Assembly: GCF_003574465.1 (NCBI RefSeq)
Contig: NZ_QOWC01000022.1
Span: 1 to 59,492, forward strand
Length of the DNA: 59,492 bases
Source: Methylobacterium crusticola
GTDB lineage: Bacteria; Pseudomonadota; Alphaproteobacteria; Rhizobiales; Beijerinckiaceae
Reading direction: 5' to 3'
Part shown: positions 9,756-18,281 of the stretch, one piece after another
Position numbering within the stretch: the first letter of the stretch is position 1
How the letters are laid out: each line of letters begins with the position of its first letter
The notes under the pieces: generated by a model
Database searches by the model: none
What the model was told of the DNA's origin: nothing
The model's input: the letters and a program-made list of their open reading frames with translations, nothing else
Translations under genes and position numbers: made by a program

Positions 9756-10259
9756 TCAGCTGCGTGGCTTCTCCCAGGTGAGGAAGAAGCCCACGTCGCC
9801 CGGCATGCCGTCCGGCCAGTCCACGATCATGGCGTTCAGGCCGTAGCCGGCCGGGTGAAGCCGGTCGCGCCAGAACTCGTAGGCTTGGCGCGGGCGGCCC
9901 CGCAGGGTCTCGGGCCAGCCCGTCTCGGCATTGTTGATGGCCCGGCCGTGATCCGCGCACATCACGTTCGGGAAGCGCATCACCATCAGCTCGTTCTTGC
10001 CCTGCTCGGCGGCGATGCGGAGCTTGTGCAGGAGCGACTGCGTGATCTCGTGCACCTTCTCGGGCGTGACGTCGATCGGGACCGACAGGGTCTTGATAAG
10101 CTCGACCCGCGCCTTGTCGTTGCGGTCGAGAGACTGGAAGTCTTTCATGGCATTCGCGGCCCTGAGCTTGGCCATATAGTCGCCGAGCTCCGCGGCCGAC
10201 ATGAATGTCTCATCGCCGAGTTCGAGGTCGGCGAGCGGCTTCGTCTTCACGGCTTCCAT
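9756..10259 (-). CDS. Conserved hypothetical protein of the DUF3141/fabI cluster
   Basis: A 167-residue soluble protein with no signal peptide. The N-terminal half is charged and helical (phasin-like in length and composition, but I see no clear phasin motif). The C-terminal half has conserved-looking aromatic and Asp/Gly segments such as R-Q-A-Y-E-F-W-R-D and P-G-D-V-G-F-F-L-T-W. The ATG at 10259 is preceded by AAGGAG. It is the first gene of the row that continues into DUF3141 and fabI. Its function is unknown; a granule-associated or DUF3141-partner role is suggested only by position. Confidence 0.8.
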   Translation of the reverse strand: MEAVKTKPLADLELGDETFMSAAELGDYMAKLRAANAMKDFQSLDRNDKARVELIKTLSVPIDVTPEKVHEITQSLLHKLRIAAEQGKNELMVMRFPNVMCADHGRAINNAETGWPETLRGRPRQAYEFWRDRLHPAGYGLNAMIVDWPDGMPGDVGFFLTWEKPRS

Positions 10260-10290
10260 GGCGAGCTCCTTGTGGTCGCTGGGCGGGGTA

Positions 10291-10317
10291 AGCAGAACCG
10301 CCTCGTGCAGTTCTGCT
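10291..10317. repeat. 8-bp inverted repeat upstream of the DUF3141 row
   Basis: Perfect arms AGCAGAAC (10291-10298) and GTTCTGCT (10310-10317) are separated by 11 bases. The site lies in the 139-base gap after ackA and 32 bases before the ATG of the next gene. There is no T-run on the minus strand, so an operator or mRNA stem is more likely than a terminator. It marks a possible second promoter for the downstream genes. Confidence 0.45.
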
Positions 10318-10398
10318 CATCTTTATGTTTTCGCATCATTTTGGCAGTCGAACCGGTGACGACTCCGGCACCGTACGATCAGCCCGGCGGAATGATGC

Positions 10399-11589
10399 TC
10401 AGCACTGGGCCTCGCTCAGTGCCGCGCGCGTGCCGCGCGCGATCATCAGCTCCTCGTCGGTCGGGACGACCCAGGCGGCAGGGCTGGCGCCTGTCGTCAC
10501 CCGTGGGCCGCCGGAAGCGTTGGCGGCCTCGTCGAGGGTGAAGCCGGCCCAGGCGGCCCCGCGCAAGACCTCGGCCCGGGTGGCCGCGTCGTTCTCGCCG
10601 ATGCCGCCCGTGAAGATCAGGGCGTCGATGCCGCTGAGCGCGGCGACCAGCGAGCCGAGCTCGCGGCCGATGCGGTAGACGAACAGGTCGATTGCGCGCC
10701 GCGCGTCTGGATCGGCGGCGGCGCGCATGCGCAGCTCGCGCATGTCGTTGGAGAGACCCGAGATGCCGAGCAGCCCCGACCGAGTGTAGAGGATCCGCTC
10801 GGCCTCGTCGGCATCGAGCCTCATCTCCCGCAGCATGTAGAACACCACCCCGGCGTCGAGGCTGCCGCACCGCGTGCCCATGGGCAGGCCGTCGAGGGCC
10901 GAGAAGCCCATGGTGGTCGCGACGCTCCGGCCGGCCCGGAGCGCGCACAGGCTGGCGCCGTTGCCGAGATGGGCCACCACGACGCGCCCGGCGGCTAGGG
11001 CGGGGTCGGTGTCGGCGAGGACCGAGGCGATGTAGGCGTAGGACAGGCCGTGGAACCCGTAGCGCCGCACGCCCGCCTCGGTCATCGCGCGCGGCAGCGC
11101 GAAGAGCTGCGCGAGCTCCGGCTGGTCGCGGTGGAAGGCCGTGTCGAAGCAGGCGACCTGGGGCAGGTCCGGGAAACGTCGCCGGATGATCCGGATCGGC
11201 TCCAGGTTGTGGGGCTGGTGGAGCGGCGCCAGCGGCACCAGGCGCTCCAAGGCCCCGAGCACCGCATTGTCCACGCGCGTCGGGGCAGCGTAGGCCATGC
11301 CGCCGTGGACGACCCGGTGGCCGGCGGCGACGAGCGCGAGGCCGCTGCCGTGCTCGCGCAGCCAGGCCGCCACGTGCAGGAGCGCCTCCTCGTGGCCGAA
11401 CCCCTCGTCGAACGTCGCGTCGGCCTCCGCGGCGCCGGCGCCGTCCCAGATCAGCAGGTGGGGCGCGCCGCCGAGCCCCTCGAACAGGCCCCGGAAGACG
11501 CGGCGTGGGTCGCCGGCGCCGTCGAGCGCGAAGACCTGGAACTTGAGGCTCGACGAGCCGGCGTTGAGGACGAGGCAGACGGGCGTCAT
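10399..11589 (-). CDS. ackA: Acetate kinase
   Basis: Interconverts acetyl phosphate + ADP with acetate + ATP in the cytoplasm. The 396-residue length is normal. The N-terminal phosphate-binding motif N-A-G-S-S-S-L-K-F is at residues 9-17. H-R-V-V-H-G-G, H-L-G-N-G-A-S-L and M-G-T-R-C-G-S-L-D are all present, covering the substrate and phosphate sites. The ATG at 11589 is 4 bases after the pta stop, so the two are co-translated. With pta it makes ATP from acetyl-CoA, or activates acetate in reverse. Confidence 0.95.
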   Translation of the reverse strand: MTPVCLVLNAGSSSLKFQVFALDGAGDPRRVFRGLFEGLGGAPHLLIWDGAGAAEADATFDEGFGHEEALLHVAAWLREHGSGLALVAAGHRVVHGGMAYAAPTRVDNAVLGALERLVPLAPLHQPHNLEPIRIIRRRFPDLPQVACFDTAFHRDQPELAQLFALPRAMTEAGVRRYGFHGLSYAYIASVLADTDPALAAGRVVVAHLGNGASLCALRAGRSVATTMGFSALDGLPMGTRCGSLDAGVVFYMLREMRLDADEAERILYTRSGLLGISGLSNDMRELRMRAAADPDARRAIDLFVYRIGRELGSLVAALSGIDALIFTGGIGENDAATRAEVLRGAAWAGFTLDEAANASGGPRVTTGASPAAWVVPTDEELMIARGTRAALSEAQC

Positions 11590-11593
11590 CCCG

Positions 11594-12577
11594 CTAGACC
11601 TCCGGCAGCGAGCCCTGCGCCCGCTTCGCTGCCGCGAACAGGGAGGCCACCGCGCAGGAGGCCAGCCGCGTCAGCCGCGAGTCGGCCCGGCTCGTCAGGA
11701 TGATCGGGACCCGGGCCCCGAGCACGATCCCGGCGCCGTCCGCGTCGGCCAGGAATGTCAAGCTCTTGGCCAGCACGTTGCCGGCCTCGAGGTCCGGGAC
11801 CACGAGGACGTTGGCCTGGCCGGCTACGGGCGAGCGGATCTTCTTGATCCGTGCTGCGCCGAGATCGATGGCGTTGTCGAGGGCGAGCGGCCCGTCGAGG
11901 ACGGCGCCGGTGATCTGGCCGCGATCGGCCATCTTGCAGAGTGCCGCTGCGTCAAGGGTCGAGGGCACCTTCGGGTTGACCGTCTCCATCGCCGACACGA
12001 TGGCGACCCGGACCGTCTCGACTCCGAGGGCGTGGGCGAGATCGACGGCGTTCTGGACGATGTCCCGCTTCTCCTCCAGCGATGGGGCGATGTTGACGGC
12101 CGCGTCCGTGATGATCAACGGCACGTCGTGGCTCGGCACGTCCATGACGAAGCAGTGGCTGACCCGGCGGGCGGTCCGCAGCCCGCCGTCCCGGCGCACC
12201 ACCGCGGCCATCAGCTCGTCGGTGTGGAGGCTGCCCTTCATCAGCGCCTCGGCCTCGCCGGCGGCGACGCGGGCGACGGCCGCCTCGGCGGCGGCGTGGC
12301 TGTGAGCGGCCTCGACGAGGCAGTAGGGCGCGATGTCGGCGCCGAGCGCGGCGGCGGCCTCGGCGATCTTCCCGCGCGGACCCACGAGGATCGGTTCGAC
12401 GATCCCGAGCTCGACGGCCTCCAGAGCGGCCCCGAGAGCGGCCTCGTCGCAGGGGTGGACCACGGCCACCCTCAGCCGCGGCAGCGCCCGGGCCGCCGCG
12501 ATCAGGCGGTGGTACTTCTCGTGCCCCCTGAGCTCGCGAGGTTCGTCCTGGGCCGGCTTGAGTGTCGAACTCGGCAC
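11594..12577 (-). CDS. pta: Phosphate acetyltransferase (standalone PTA_PTB domain)
   Basis: Converts acetyl-CoA + phosphate to acetyl phosphate. I place the start at the GTG at 12577, 8 bases after an AGGAG site (327 residues); an in-frame GTG at 12583 is possible, and the longer open frame upstream is low-complexity, non-coding sequence. Family features: E-K-Y-H-R-L-I-A near the N-terminus, M-K-G-S-L-H-T-D-E-L-M, I-T-D-A-A-V-N-I-A-P and V-P-D-L-E-A-G-N-V-L-A-K-S. Relatives in this cluster are often fused to an N-terminal MaoC hydratase domain; that domain is absent here. It is the first gene of the pta-ackA pair. Confidence 0.92.
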   Translation of the reverse strand: MPSSTLKPAQDEPRELRGHEKYHRLIAAARALPRLRVAVVHPCDEAALGAALEAVELGIVEPILVGPRGKIAEAAAALGADIAPYCLVEAAHSHAAAEAAVARVAAGEAEALMKGSLHTDELMAAVVRRDGGLRTARRVSHCFVMDVPSHDVPLIITDAAVNIAPSLEEKRDIVQNAVDLAHALGVETVRVAIVSAMETVNPKVPSTLDAAALCKMADRGQITGAVLDGPLALDNAIDLGAARIKKIRSPVAGQANVLVVPDLEAGNVLAKSLTFLADADGAGIVLGARVPIILTSRADSRLTRLASCAVASLFAAAKRAQGSLPEV

Positions 12578-12896
12578 GATCACCTCTCCTGACAGCTGGA
12601 AGGAAAGCGGACGCCGCGGGCGAAGCCCGATCGGGCGACGATCAACCGAACTAGAACGAGTTACGCTGAATCTGCGCTCGCCTTCCGGGGTGCGGCCTTG
12701 TCGGGTTGTGTCGGTTACGTGCCGCAGTCTGCTGCAACCGTGACCCCGAAGCTTGATCGGACGGGACAGCCTATCCATCGCGCGGGTCCGAAGCACGACG
12801 CCTCGAGAGCCTCTGGGCGGCGCCCCGGCGTGCGAGGATAGATGGCAGTGCCCGCGCAAGGTGCTTTCCTGCGGGGCAACGTCGCAGGAGGTGGGC
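12578..12896. other. Divergent intergenic region, no gene seen
   Basis: This stretch separates pta (minus) from the plus-strand membrane gene. Frames remain open on the minus strand only because of GC bias. I see no FNR/FixK palindrome, no hairpin with a T-run and no convincing small gene. It must hold both promoters. Confidence 0.5.
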
Positions 12897-13441
12897 ATGG
12901 CGACCGACGGCACTCCGACCGACGCGGCCCTGCCGACGGGGTGGCGCCTGAGACTCGGCCTCCTGCTCTTCCCGCTGACCCTCATCCCCTACGGCCTGCT
13001 GGTCCCCGTCGTCGCCTATGGCCTTCCCGTGGCGACGGTGGCGAGCCTCGTCGGCGCCGGGGTTATCCTCCAGAAGGTGCTGTTCGTCGGCACCGTCGCC
13101 GTCCTGGGCAAGCCCGGCTTCGCGTTCCTAAGGCGGTGGCTGTTCAGCCGGATCGCCCCCCAGACTAGGTCGGGCCCACGCGGCACAGGATCGGCCTCGT
13201 TATGTTCTGCGTGCCGATCCTCCAAGGCTTCCTCGAACGCTATGCCGGCCAGATCGCGCCGGATCTCATCAAGAATCGGGTCTGGGTCGATGCTCTGATG
13301 GACATCACGCAGGTGGCCAGCGTCTTCGTGCTGGGCGGCAGCTTCTGGGACAAGCTGCGCGCCCTGTTCATCCGCGACGCCGGCGTGATCTTCCCGGATC
13401 GGGCTAAGCCGGTCTCGCCGCCGGCCTCCGCCCGGCGATGA
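12897..13441 (+). pseudogene. Transporter-suffix-domain membrane protein, frameshifted
   Basis: Two consecutive frames give the two halves of one small membrane protein. The first (from the ATG at 12897, after a GGAGG) encodes two hydrophobic helices and ends in G-K-P-G-F-A-F-L-R-R-W-L-F. The second (from about 13170) continues R-H-R-I-G-L-V-M-F and ends with F-W-D-K-L-R-A-L-F. This is the layout of the 'transporter suffix domain' family. One missing base near 13169 rejoins the halves with no internal stop, giving about 180 residues. Either the gene is inactivated or the base was lost in sequencing. It lies divergent from pta. Confidence 0.6.
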
Positions 13442-13488
13442 CCCGAGGCGGAGCCGCTCCGCGCGGGGTGGGTTCCGGCGGCCGGCCG

Positions 13489-13917
13489 CTACTGCGAGCA
13501 ACGCTGGTAATCGACGCCTGTCGAGTCCTGCTCGCTGTAGTATCGCTTCAGGATACCGTTCGGCATGGTCGCCATGATGACCTTGACTTCGTTGGCCGCC
13601 ACCGAGTTCGCGCAATTGAGGACGAGGATCTGACGGTCGCTGGCCGGGCGGACTGACGCGATGCGGCATAAGGCCATCGGGGTCCGCAGGCGGTTGCCGG
13701 CGACGACGAAGGCGGGAGCGAAGATGTCGATCGGCTTCTTGAACGACGTTCCTTTCCCGGCGGACGAGTACACCGACGCGCAGTCGCGCCCGCTCAGCAC
13801 CCAGGCCCCTTGGTAGCCCGACAGGCCGGCCTGCGCCGCCGGCGCGTCCGCCACCCCGATCGAGGCGGCAAGGCCCACGCCGAGCCCGACAGCGCCGACA
13901 ACCTTAGCTAGTCCCAT
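13489..13917 (-). CDS. Secreted hypothetical protein
   Basis: A 142-residue product with a clear signal peptide (hydrophobic residues about 5-22, Ala-rich cleavage region near 30). Three or four later cysteines (R-D-C-A-S, A-L-C-R-I, L-N-C-A-N, Q-R-C-S) could form two periplasmic disulfides. No known domain is recognised. Coding use matches the neighbours. It follows the AraC-family regulator gene in the same direction with a 177-base gap, so separate promoters are likely. Confidence 0.7.
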   Translation of the reverse strand: MGLAKVVGAVGLGVGLAASIGVADAPAAQAGLSGYQGAWVLSGRDCASVYSSAGKGTSFKKPIDIFAPAFVVAGNRLRTPMALCRIASVRPASDRQILVLNCANSVAANEVKVIMATMPNGILKRYYSEQDSTGVDYQRCSQ

Positions 13918-14094
13918 GTCGCCCTCTCCACGAGCCTGCGCCTTTGACGATGCCCGCGCATGGTCCGGCGAGGCAGATTCCGGCTCCTCGCGGGCGACCC
14001 GCCAAAGCCAGAGCCCTGAGCCGCGGCCGTCTCGAACGGAGCGGGCGCGGCGGCGGGCGGGACGCGGCGGATCATCGCTGGCCGTTCGGTGGGA

Positions 14095-15237
14095 TCATCG
14101 ATCTGCGACCCCGCTTCCGCCCCAGGCCGCGCTTGGACCTGGCGTCGCGTGGTCCGGCCGGCGCTCCTTTCGCCACGCGCTCGGCGTCGTGCCCGTCCAG
14201 CGCCGGAAGGCGTGGGTGAAGGCGGCCGGCTCCGAAAATTCCAGCGCGGCAGAGATCAGTGCCAGGCTCATGTTGGTGTCGGCCAGCAGCTGCTTGGCGA
14301 TACCGAGCCGCAGCTGGCTCGCGACCAGCCTGAAGCTCGTGCCCTCGGCCTTCAGGCGGCGGCTCAGCGTGCGCCGGTTGATTTCCATCTGGCGCGCAAC
14401 CTGCTTCGCGTTGGTCCACATCCGGATTCCCGCCGTGCGCATGCGCCGCCGGATCTCGTCGATCAGGTCGGGAGGATATTCGTCCTCAATCTGCCGGATG
14501 CGTCGCTCCACGACCGTTCGGACGCGGGGTTCGGCGCCCTCGATGGACCTGGTCAGGAGCCAGGACGGGAGCAGCAGGGTCGCGGTCTCCTGCTCGAACT
14601 GGACGGGCGCACGGAAGAAGCCCGTGTAGGGCGTCGTGTCCGGCGGCTGCAGCCGCGGCAGCAGCACCGCCTCCGGAGTCCAGTCGGAGCCGCACAGGGA
14701 CCACAGCACCTTGGTCAGCGCCGCGAGCGCCCGCTCGCAGTGGAGGGCGGCGCCCTCGGCGTCGGGCTCGTACGGGACGTAGCTCACGGCCACGATGTGG
14801 TCGCCGCTCAACATCTCCACCACCGCGCCGCGATTCAGGATGCCATGGTGCCTCACCAGGGCGCGGAGTGCGTCGCCTACCGTCTCCGAGTTGCGCATCA
14901 GCGCCCCGATCACGCCGAGCGAGGCGAGGGTCGCGCGTTGACCGACGAGGAGCCCGAAATGGGAGCACCGCGTGTGGTCGGCCGCGAGGGCCGTCAACCG
15001 GCCCAACACCGTCAATGGAACGACATCGAAATTCTCCCAAAACTGCGTGCTGATCCCCGCTTTCTGGAAGATAAATTTCGGATCCACATCACGTTCTATC
15101 AGAATCTCGTGTATCGCCTGAACGGCACAAAAATGAACGAATCCGAGCGGAATGGGATGAACTAAACGGCAAGGGATTTTATCTATTTCCGCTAGGCGGG
15201 TAGACTGACTGTGTTCGGGAGAATCCGAGGAGGGCAT
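14095..15237 (-). CDS. AraC-family transcriptional regulator
   Basis: A 380-residue DNA-binding regulator. Residues about 35-225 form the arabinose-binding-type N-terminal domain seen in OruR/ArgR-like AraC proteins. The C-terminus carries the double helix-turn-helix: Q-V-A-R-Q-M-E-I-N-R-R-T-L-S-R-R-L at about 290, then A-L-E-F-S-E-P-A-A-F-T-H-A-F-R-R-W-T-G at about 340-358. The ATG at 15237 gives the longest product; no strong ribosome site was seen. The inducer is unknown. The immediate target could be itself or the secreted gene downstream. Confidence 0.9.
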   Translation of the reverse strand: MPSSDSPEHSQSTRLAEIDKIPCRLVHPIPLGFVHFCAVQAIHEILIERDVDPKFIFQKAGISTQFWENFDVVPLTVLGRLTALAADHTRCSHFGLLVGQRATLASLGVIGALMRNSETVGDALRALVRHHGILNRGAVVEMLSGDHIVAVSYVPYEPDAEGAALHCERALAALTKVLWSLCGSDWTPEAVLLPRLQPPDTTPYTGFFRAPVQFEQETATLLLPSWLLTRSIEGAEPRVRTVVERRIRQIEDEYPPDLIDEIRRRMRTAGIRMWTNAKQVARQMEINRRTLSRRLKAEGTSFRLVASQLRLGIAKQLLADTNMSLALISAALEFSEPAAFTHAFRRWTGTTPSAWRKERRPDHATPGPSAAWGGSGVADR

Positions 15238-15652
15238 GATCCTGCCTCCCGTCTTGCTGGGTCAGCAAAACGCCTTAGATCATGGAAAAGATAAGCTGGC
15301 AACGCGGATCGATCTGAAGGCAGTTAAACAGGGGTTATTTATCTATATTAGTTTGCTCGCGACCATATTGACACTGAGAAGCGCGCCGGCGTTTAAGTGT
15401 GAAGCTATCATTCCGCTGCCAATTCGCGCCACCGGGTTGCGGTCTGGTCGCGGCGACCGCCTACCGGCACCCCGGGTCCCATCCGGGGCGGCGCGAATCC
15501 GACTCGCCGCAATCGGCGGGTGAGCGGCCGCCGGCGGGCCGTAGGGGCCGGGAGCGGGAGAGCACCGGTCAAATCCACGGTCTGCATTGCGAAGCGCGAG
15601 GTCACGCTCTTAAGCGCCAGCATCGCGTCAGCCTCTGGCAGAAGGCGTCGCC
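15238..15652. other. Intergenic region, no gene seen
   Basis: AT-richer DNA (about 15280-15400) is followed by GC-rich low-complexity sequence. Short open frames on both strands lack ribosome sites and recognisable composition. It probably contains the AraC gene promoter at its left edge. The coding remnant of the next feature may begin a few codons before its ATG. Confidence 0.5.
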
Positions 15653-15658
15653 GGCCTG

Positions 15659-15949
15659 ATGTGCGGACTCGGCCCGTCGCTGTCGGAGATGCCCGACCTG
15701 GTCCGAGTGCTGGGCTTCCTCAGCGTGGCGGGCGCCGCGGATCCGAGCCTGATCGCCGTGCTCGGCGGCGCGGCCCTGTTCACGATCGGCTGGGCTCCCT
15801 CGGGCCCCCGCCCGGGCCCGGCCGCGGCGTCGATCTCGACCGGGCCGGCGCAGGTCGCAGTGTTCGTGCTCGCCACGCTCGTCGGCATGAGCGCCCAGGC
15901 GCTCCTGAGCCATGCCCGGCTCCGCGACGTTGTAAAAGCGTATCACTGA
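15659..15949 (+). pseudogene. Remnant of a DUF6691 (YeeE/YedE-type) membrane gene
   Basis: The 96-residue frame resembles the two ends of a DUF6691 half-transporter joined together. The N-terminal part M-C-G-L-G-P-S-L-S-E-M, then V-L-G-F-L and D-P-S-L, matches the first conserved block. T-I-G-W-A-P-S-G-P-R-P-G-P-A and V-L-A-T-L-V-G-M match the last block. The usual middle, about 30-40 residues, is missing, and the partner YeeE gene is absent. An in-frame internal deletion seems likely. These proteins are thought to move thiosulfate or sulfur compounds; this copy is probably dead. Confidence 0.5.
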
Positions 15950-16613
15950 TCACTTGTTTGCCTCGATCTTGAGTAAAGGTCGCCGAAAAAGGAGAGTGTC
16001 TCCACCACCGTCGGCATGATTTTACGGGCGGACTTGACGGGTTCGGAGTCGCCTACCTGCCGTGCGGGCAGGTGTAGAATTTTCTGAAAACCGGCGAGCT
16101 CGTTTGGTTCCTGGAGCCTTGGAGCCCGCCCCTTCTGCGCTACGATCTCTACTTTCCGAACCGCCACCAAGCAAGCGCCGGCCTTCGTTTTTCGAGTTGA
16201 GGCTTTGCGCTTTCGACCCTAATGGATGCTAGTTCCTCAATAGGCGCGTTCACAGGAGGAAGTCGGAGCCGTCGGAGTGATACGGGCTGCACGTTTTACT
16301 AGAACTTGCTGCGATAAAAGACTTTCCCTCAATCGACTGCGAAAGTCAGAAAGTGGCGTATGCTATTAAAAAAATCAGATGCCATGTCTCTGGCTCGATC
16401 TAACGACCTAATAAAAGGAGTTTTTATCTCCGACCTGCCGTTGTATGCCCGGATTTTCGCCCAATTGCGCGAACGCATGTAGGATATTCTACCCTGCGCA
16501 GCTTGGACTGGAGTACCGTTCCGGTTGCAGTCAGAGTTTTTTGAGCACAATCGCGCATTTTTGCCGATGCCAATGGAAAGTCCACGCCAATTCCATTCGC
16601 AGCATCCAATCAA
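15950..16613. other. AT-richer stretch without a recognisable gene
   Basis: This region has lower GC than the surroundings, especially 16150-16560. Short open frames occur on the minus strand (15943-16170, and 16329 running into the IS), but they have no ribosome sites, and the second covers the IS end, so I do not call them. No hairpin terminator or repeat was found. It looks like foreign or decayed DNA beside the IS insertion. Confidence 0.5.
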
Positions 16614-16691
16614 TGACCCTGCCCCGGCGAACTGGTCCGCGCCGAGCGCAAGTTTTTCGGGCATCCTGAACCCTGAAGGAGGGTGGATGCC

Positions 16692-16958
16692 ATGCCTCGC
16701 AAACGCTTCACGAACGAACAGATCGCCTTCGCTCTCCGACAGGCGGAGAACGGTGCAACGGTGGATGAGGTCTGCCGGAAGATGGGCGTGTCCGAGCCGA
16801 CCTTTTACCGGTGGAAGAAGCAGTTCGTCGGCATGGGCGTGCCGGAGATCCGACGCCTGAAGCAATTAGAGGACGAGAACAGTAAGCTCAAACGGTTGGT
16901 CGCCGACCTGACGCTGGATCGCTCGATGCTGCAGGACGTGCTCAAGCGAAAGTGGTGA
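16692..16958 (+). CDS. IS3-family (IS407 group) transposase OrfA
   Basis: An 88-residue protein with the helix-turn-helix (F-T-N-E-Q-I-A-F-A-L-R-Q-A, then V-S-E-P-T-F-Y-R-W-K-K) that binds the IS ends. A leucine-zipper-like tail (L-K-Q-L-E-D-E-N-S-K-L-K-R-L-V-A-D-L) is used for dimerisation. The ATG at 16692 follows GAAGGAGGG; a GTG three codons earlier is less likely. Its stop overlaps the start of OrfB in GTGGTGA, so OrfB is made by coupling or by frameshifting. Confidence 0.93.
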   Translation: MPRKRFTNEQIAFALRQAENGATVDEVCRKMGVSEPTFYRWKKQFVGMGVPEIRRLKQLEDENSKLKRLVADLTLDRSMLQDVLKRKW

Positions 16959-17794
16959 GGCCCGCCGTTCGTCGTGAGGTCGTCGGTCACCTGCAGGTGA
17001 CCCACGGCATCAGCGAGCGGCGGGCCTGCCAGGCCACCGGCTTCGGCCGTTCGTCCCAGCGCTACAGGACGCGCTCGGATCCACAGGTCGCGTTGCGCAT
17101 GCGACTCAAGGAGTTGGCAGCTGCGCGGGTGCGCTACGGCTACCGGCGACTGCACGTCCTGTTGCGGCGGGAGGGCTGGATCTTGAACCACAAGCGCACC
17201 TACCGGCTCTACCGGGACGAGGGGCTGTCGATCCGGCGCAAGCTGCCCAAGCGCAAGCGAGCCTGGCGCTACCGGCAAGGGCGGCCCGCGATCGGCGGTC
17301 CCAACGAGGTCTGGGAGATGGACTTCATGTCCGATGGCCTCTTTGACGGACGTCCGTTCCGGATCCTGACCGTGGTGGACTGCCACACGCGAGAGGCGCT
17401 CTCGCTGTCACCGAGAGCCACCTTCCGCGCCTACCAGGTGGTGGAGGTTCTCGACGCGCTGGTTCGGCTCCGCGGGAGACCCAATAGCCTGCGGGTGGAC
17501 AATGGGCCGGACTTTGCCGGTCGTATGCTGGATCAGTGGGCCTACCTGGATGGAGTGAAGCTCGACTTCTCTCGGCCCGGAAAACCGACGGACAACGCCT
17601 ACATCGAGGCCTTTAACGGCCGCTTACGGGCAGAGTGTCTGAACGCGTCGTGGTTCTTGTCGCTCGCTGATGCCCGTGCGCGCATCGAGGAAGGGAGGTG
17701 CCACTCCAACGAAGACCGACCTGACACAGCCCTGGGCGGCTTGACGCCTCGAGCCTTCGCCAACCAAGCTGTCACAGCCCGAGAACTTGCATAG
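16952..17794 (+). CDS. IS3-family (IS407 group) transposase OrfB
   Basis: A 280-residue integrase-core subunit with the catalytic DDE triad visible: W-E-M-D-F-M-S-D, V-D-N-G-P-D-F and E-A-F-N-G-R-L-R-A-E-C-L-N. The upstream basic region (Y-G-Y-R-R-L-H-V-L-L-R-R-E-G-W) is typical. There is no internal stop or frameshift, so with OrfA this element appears able to move. The start is the GTG at 16952, overlapping the OrfA stop. Confidence 0.93.
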   Translation: MVRPAVRREVVGHLQVTHGISERRACQATGFGRSSQRYRTRSDPQVALRMRLKELAAARVRYGYRRLHVLLRREGWILNHKRTYRLYRDEGLSIRRKLPKRKRAWRYRQGRPAIGGPNEVWEMDFMSDGLFDGRPFRILTVVDCHTREALSLSPRATFRAYQVVEVLDALVRLRGRPNSLRVDNGPDFAGRMLDQWAYLDGVKLDFSRPGKPTDNAYIEAFNGRLRAECLNASWFLSLADARARIEEGRCHSNEDRPDTALGGLTPRAFANQAVTARELA

Positions 17795-17873
17795 CCCTTG
17801 GACCACAAGCCGGGGCAGGACCAGGTCGGCTCAGAGCCATACTTCAGGGCAGACCACTCAGATGAGGGCTGAC

Positions 17874-18281
17874 TGAACCGTCCCGGGTTCTTCGGAGGCT
17901 TGTTGTCTTGGGTCAGGCGGCCATGATCTGGCCGCCGAAGTTGGCATGATAGCGCGCTTCGGCCTCGGCGGGAGGGACGTTACCGACCAGCGCGAGCAGG
18001 CGGCGGTGGTTGTACCAGTCGACCCACTCCAGTGTGGCATACTCGACGCCTCGAAGGAGCACCACGGCCCTCGTCGGTGGATGACCTCCGCCTTGAACAA
18101 ACCGTTGATCGTCTCCGCCAGGGCGTTGTCGTAGCTGTCGCCGACGCTGCCAACCGACGGCTCGATGCCCGCTCCGGCCAGGCGCTCTGTGTAGCGCAGA
18201 GCTAGATATTGCGAGCCGCGATCCGAGTGATGCACCAGCCCGCTGCCCTGGACGGGACGACGCTCATGCAGCCGCGTGTTC
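17874..18281 (-). pseudogene. 3' fragment of another IS3-family transposase
   Basis: Only the last third of an OrfB remains. It begins at H-E-R-R-P-V, has H-H-S-D-R-G-S-Q-Y-L (second Asp) and N-A-L-A-E-T-I-N-G-L-F-K-A-E-V (Glu), then shifts frame near 18060 and continues Y-A-T-L-E-W-V-D-W-Y-N-H-R-R to the stop at 17913. The first catalytic Asp is lost. The left edge (about 17874) resembles an IS3-type end. The break at about 18281 coincides with the truncated resolvase, so one deletion or insertion removed the 5' ends of both genes. Confidence 0.8.

Larger units (their letters stand above)
16614..17823 (+). mobile_element. Complete IS3-family element, IS407 group
   Basis: About 1.21 kb, near the usual IS407-group length. 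The ends are imperfect inverted repeats: left 16614-16638 and the reverse complement of 17800-17823 share the core CCTGCCCCGGC and a distal TGGTCC block. Two overlapping transposase frames fill the element. I could not identify a 4-bp target duplication, so the exact edges may be off by a few bases or the element has recombined. Confidence 0.8.

Noticed and set aside
16329..16865. 178-codon minus-strand frame running into the IS407-type element
   Set aside because: Its first half is the antisense of OrfA, so it is not an independent gene.
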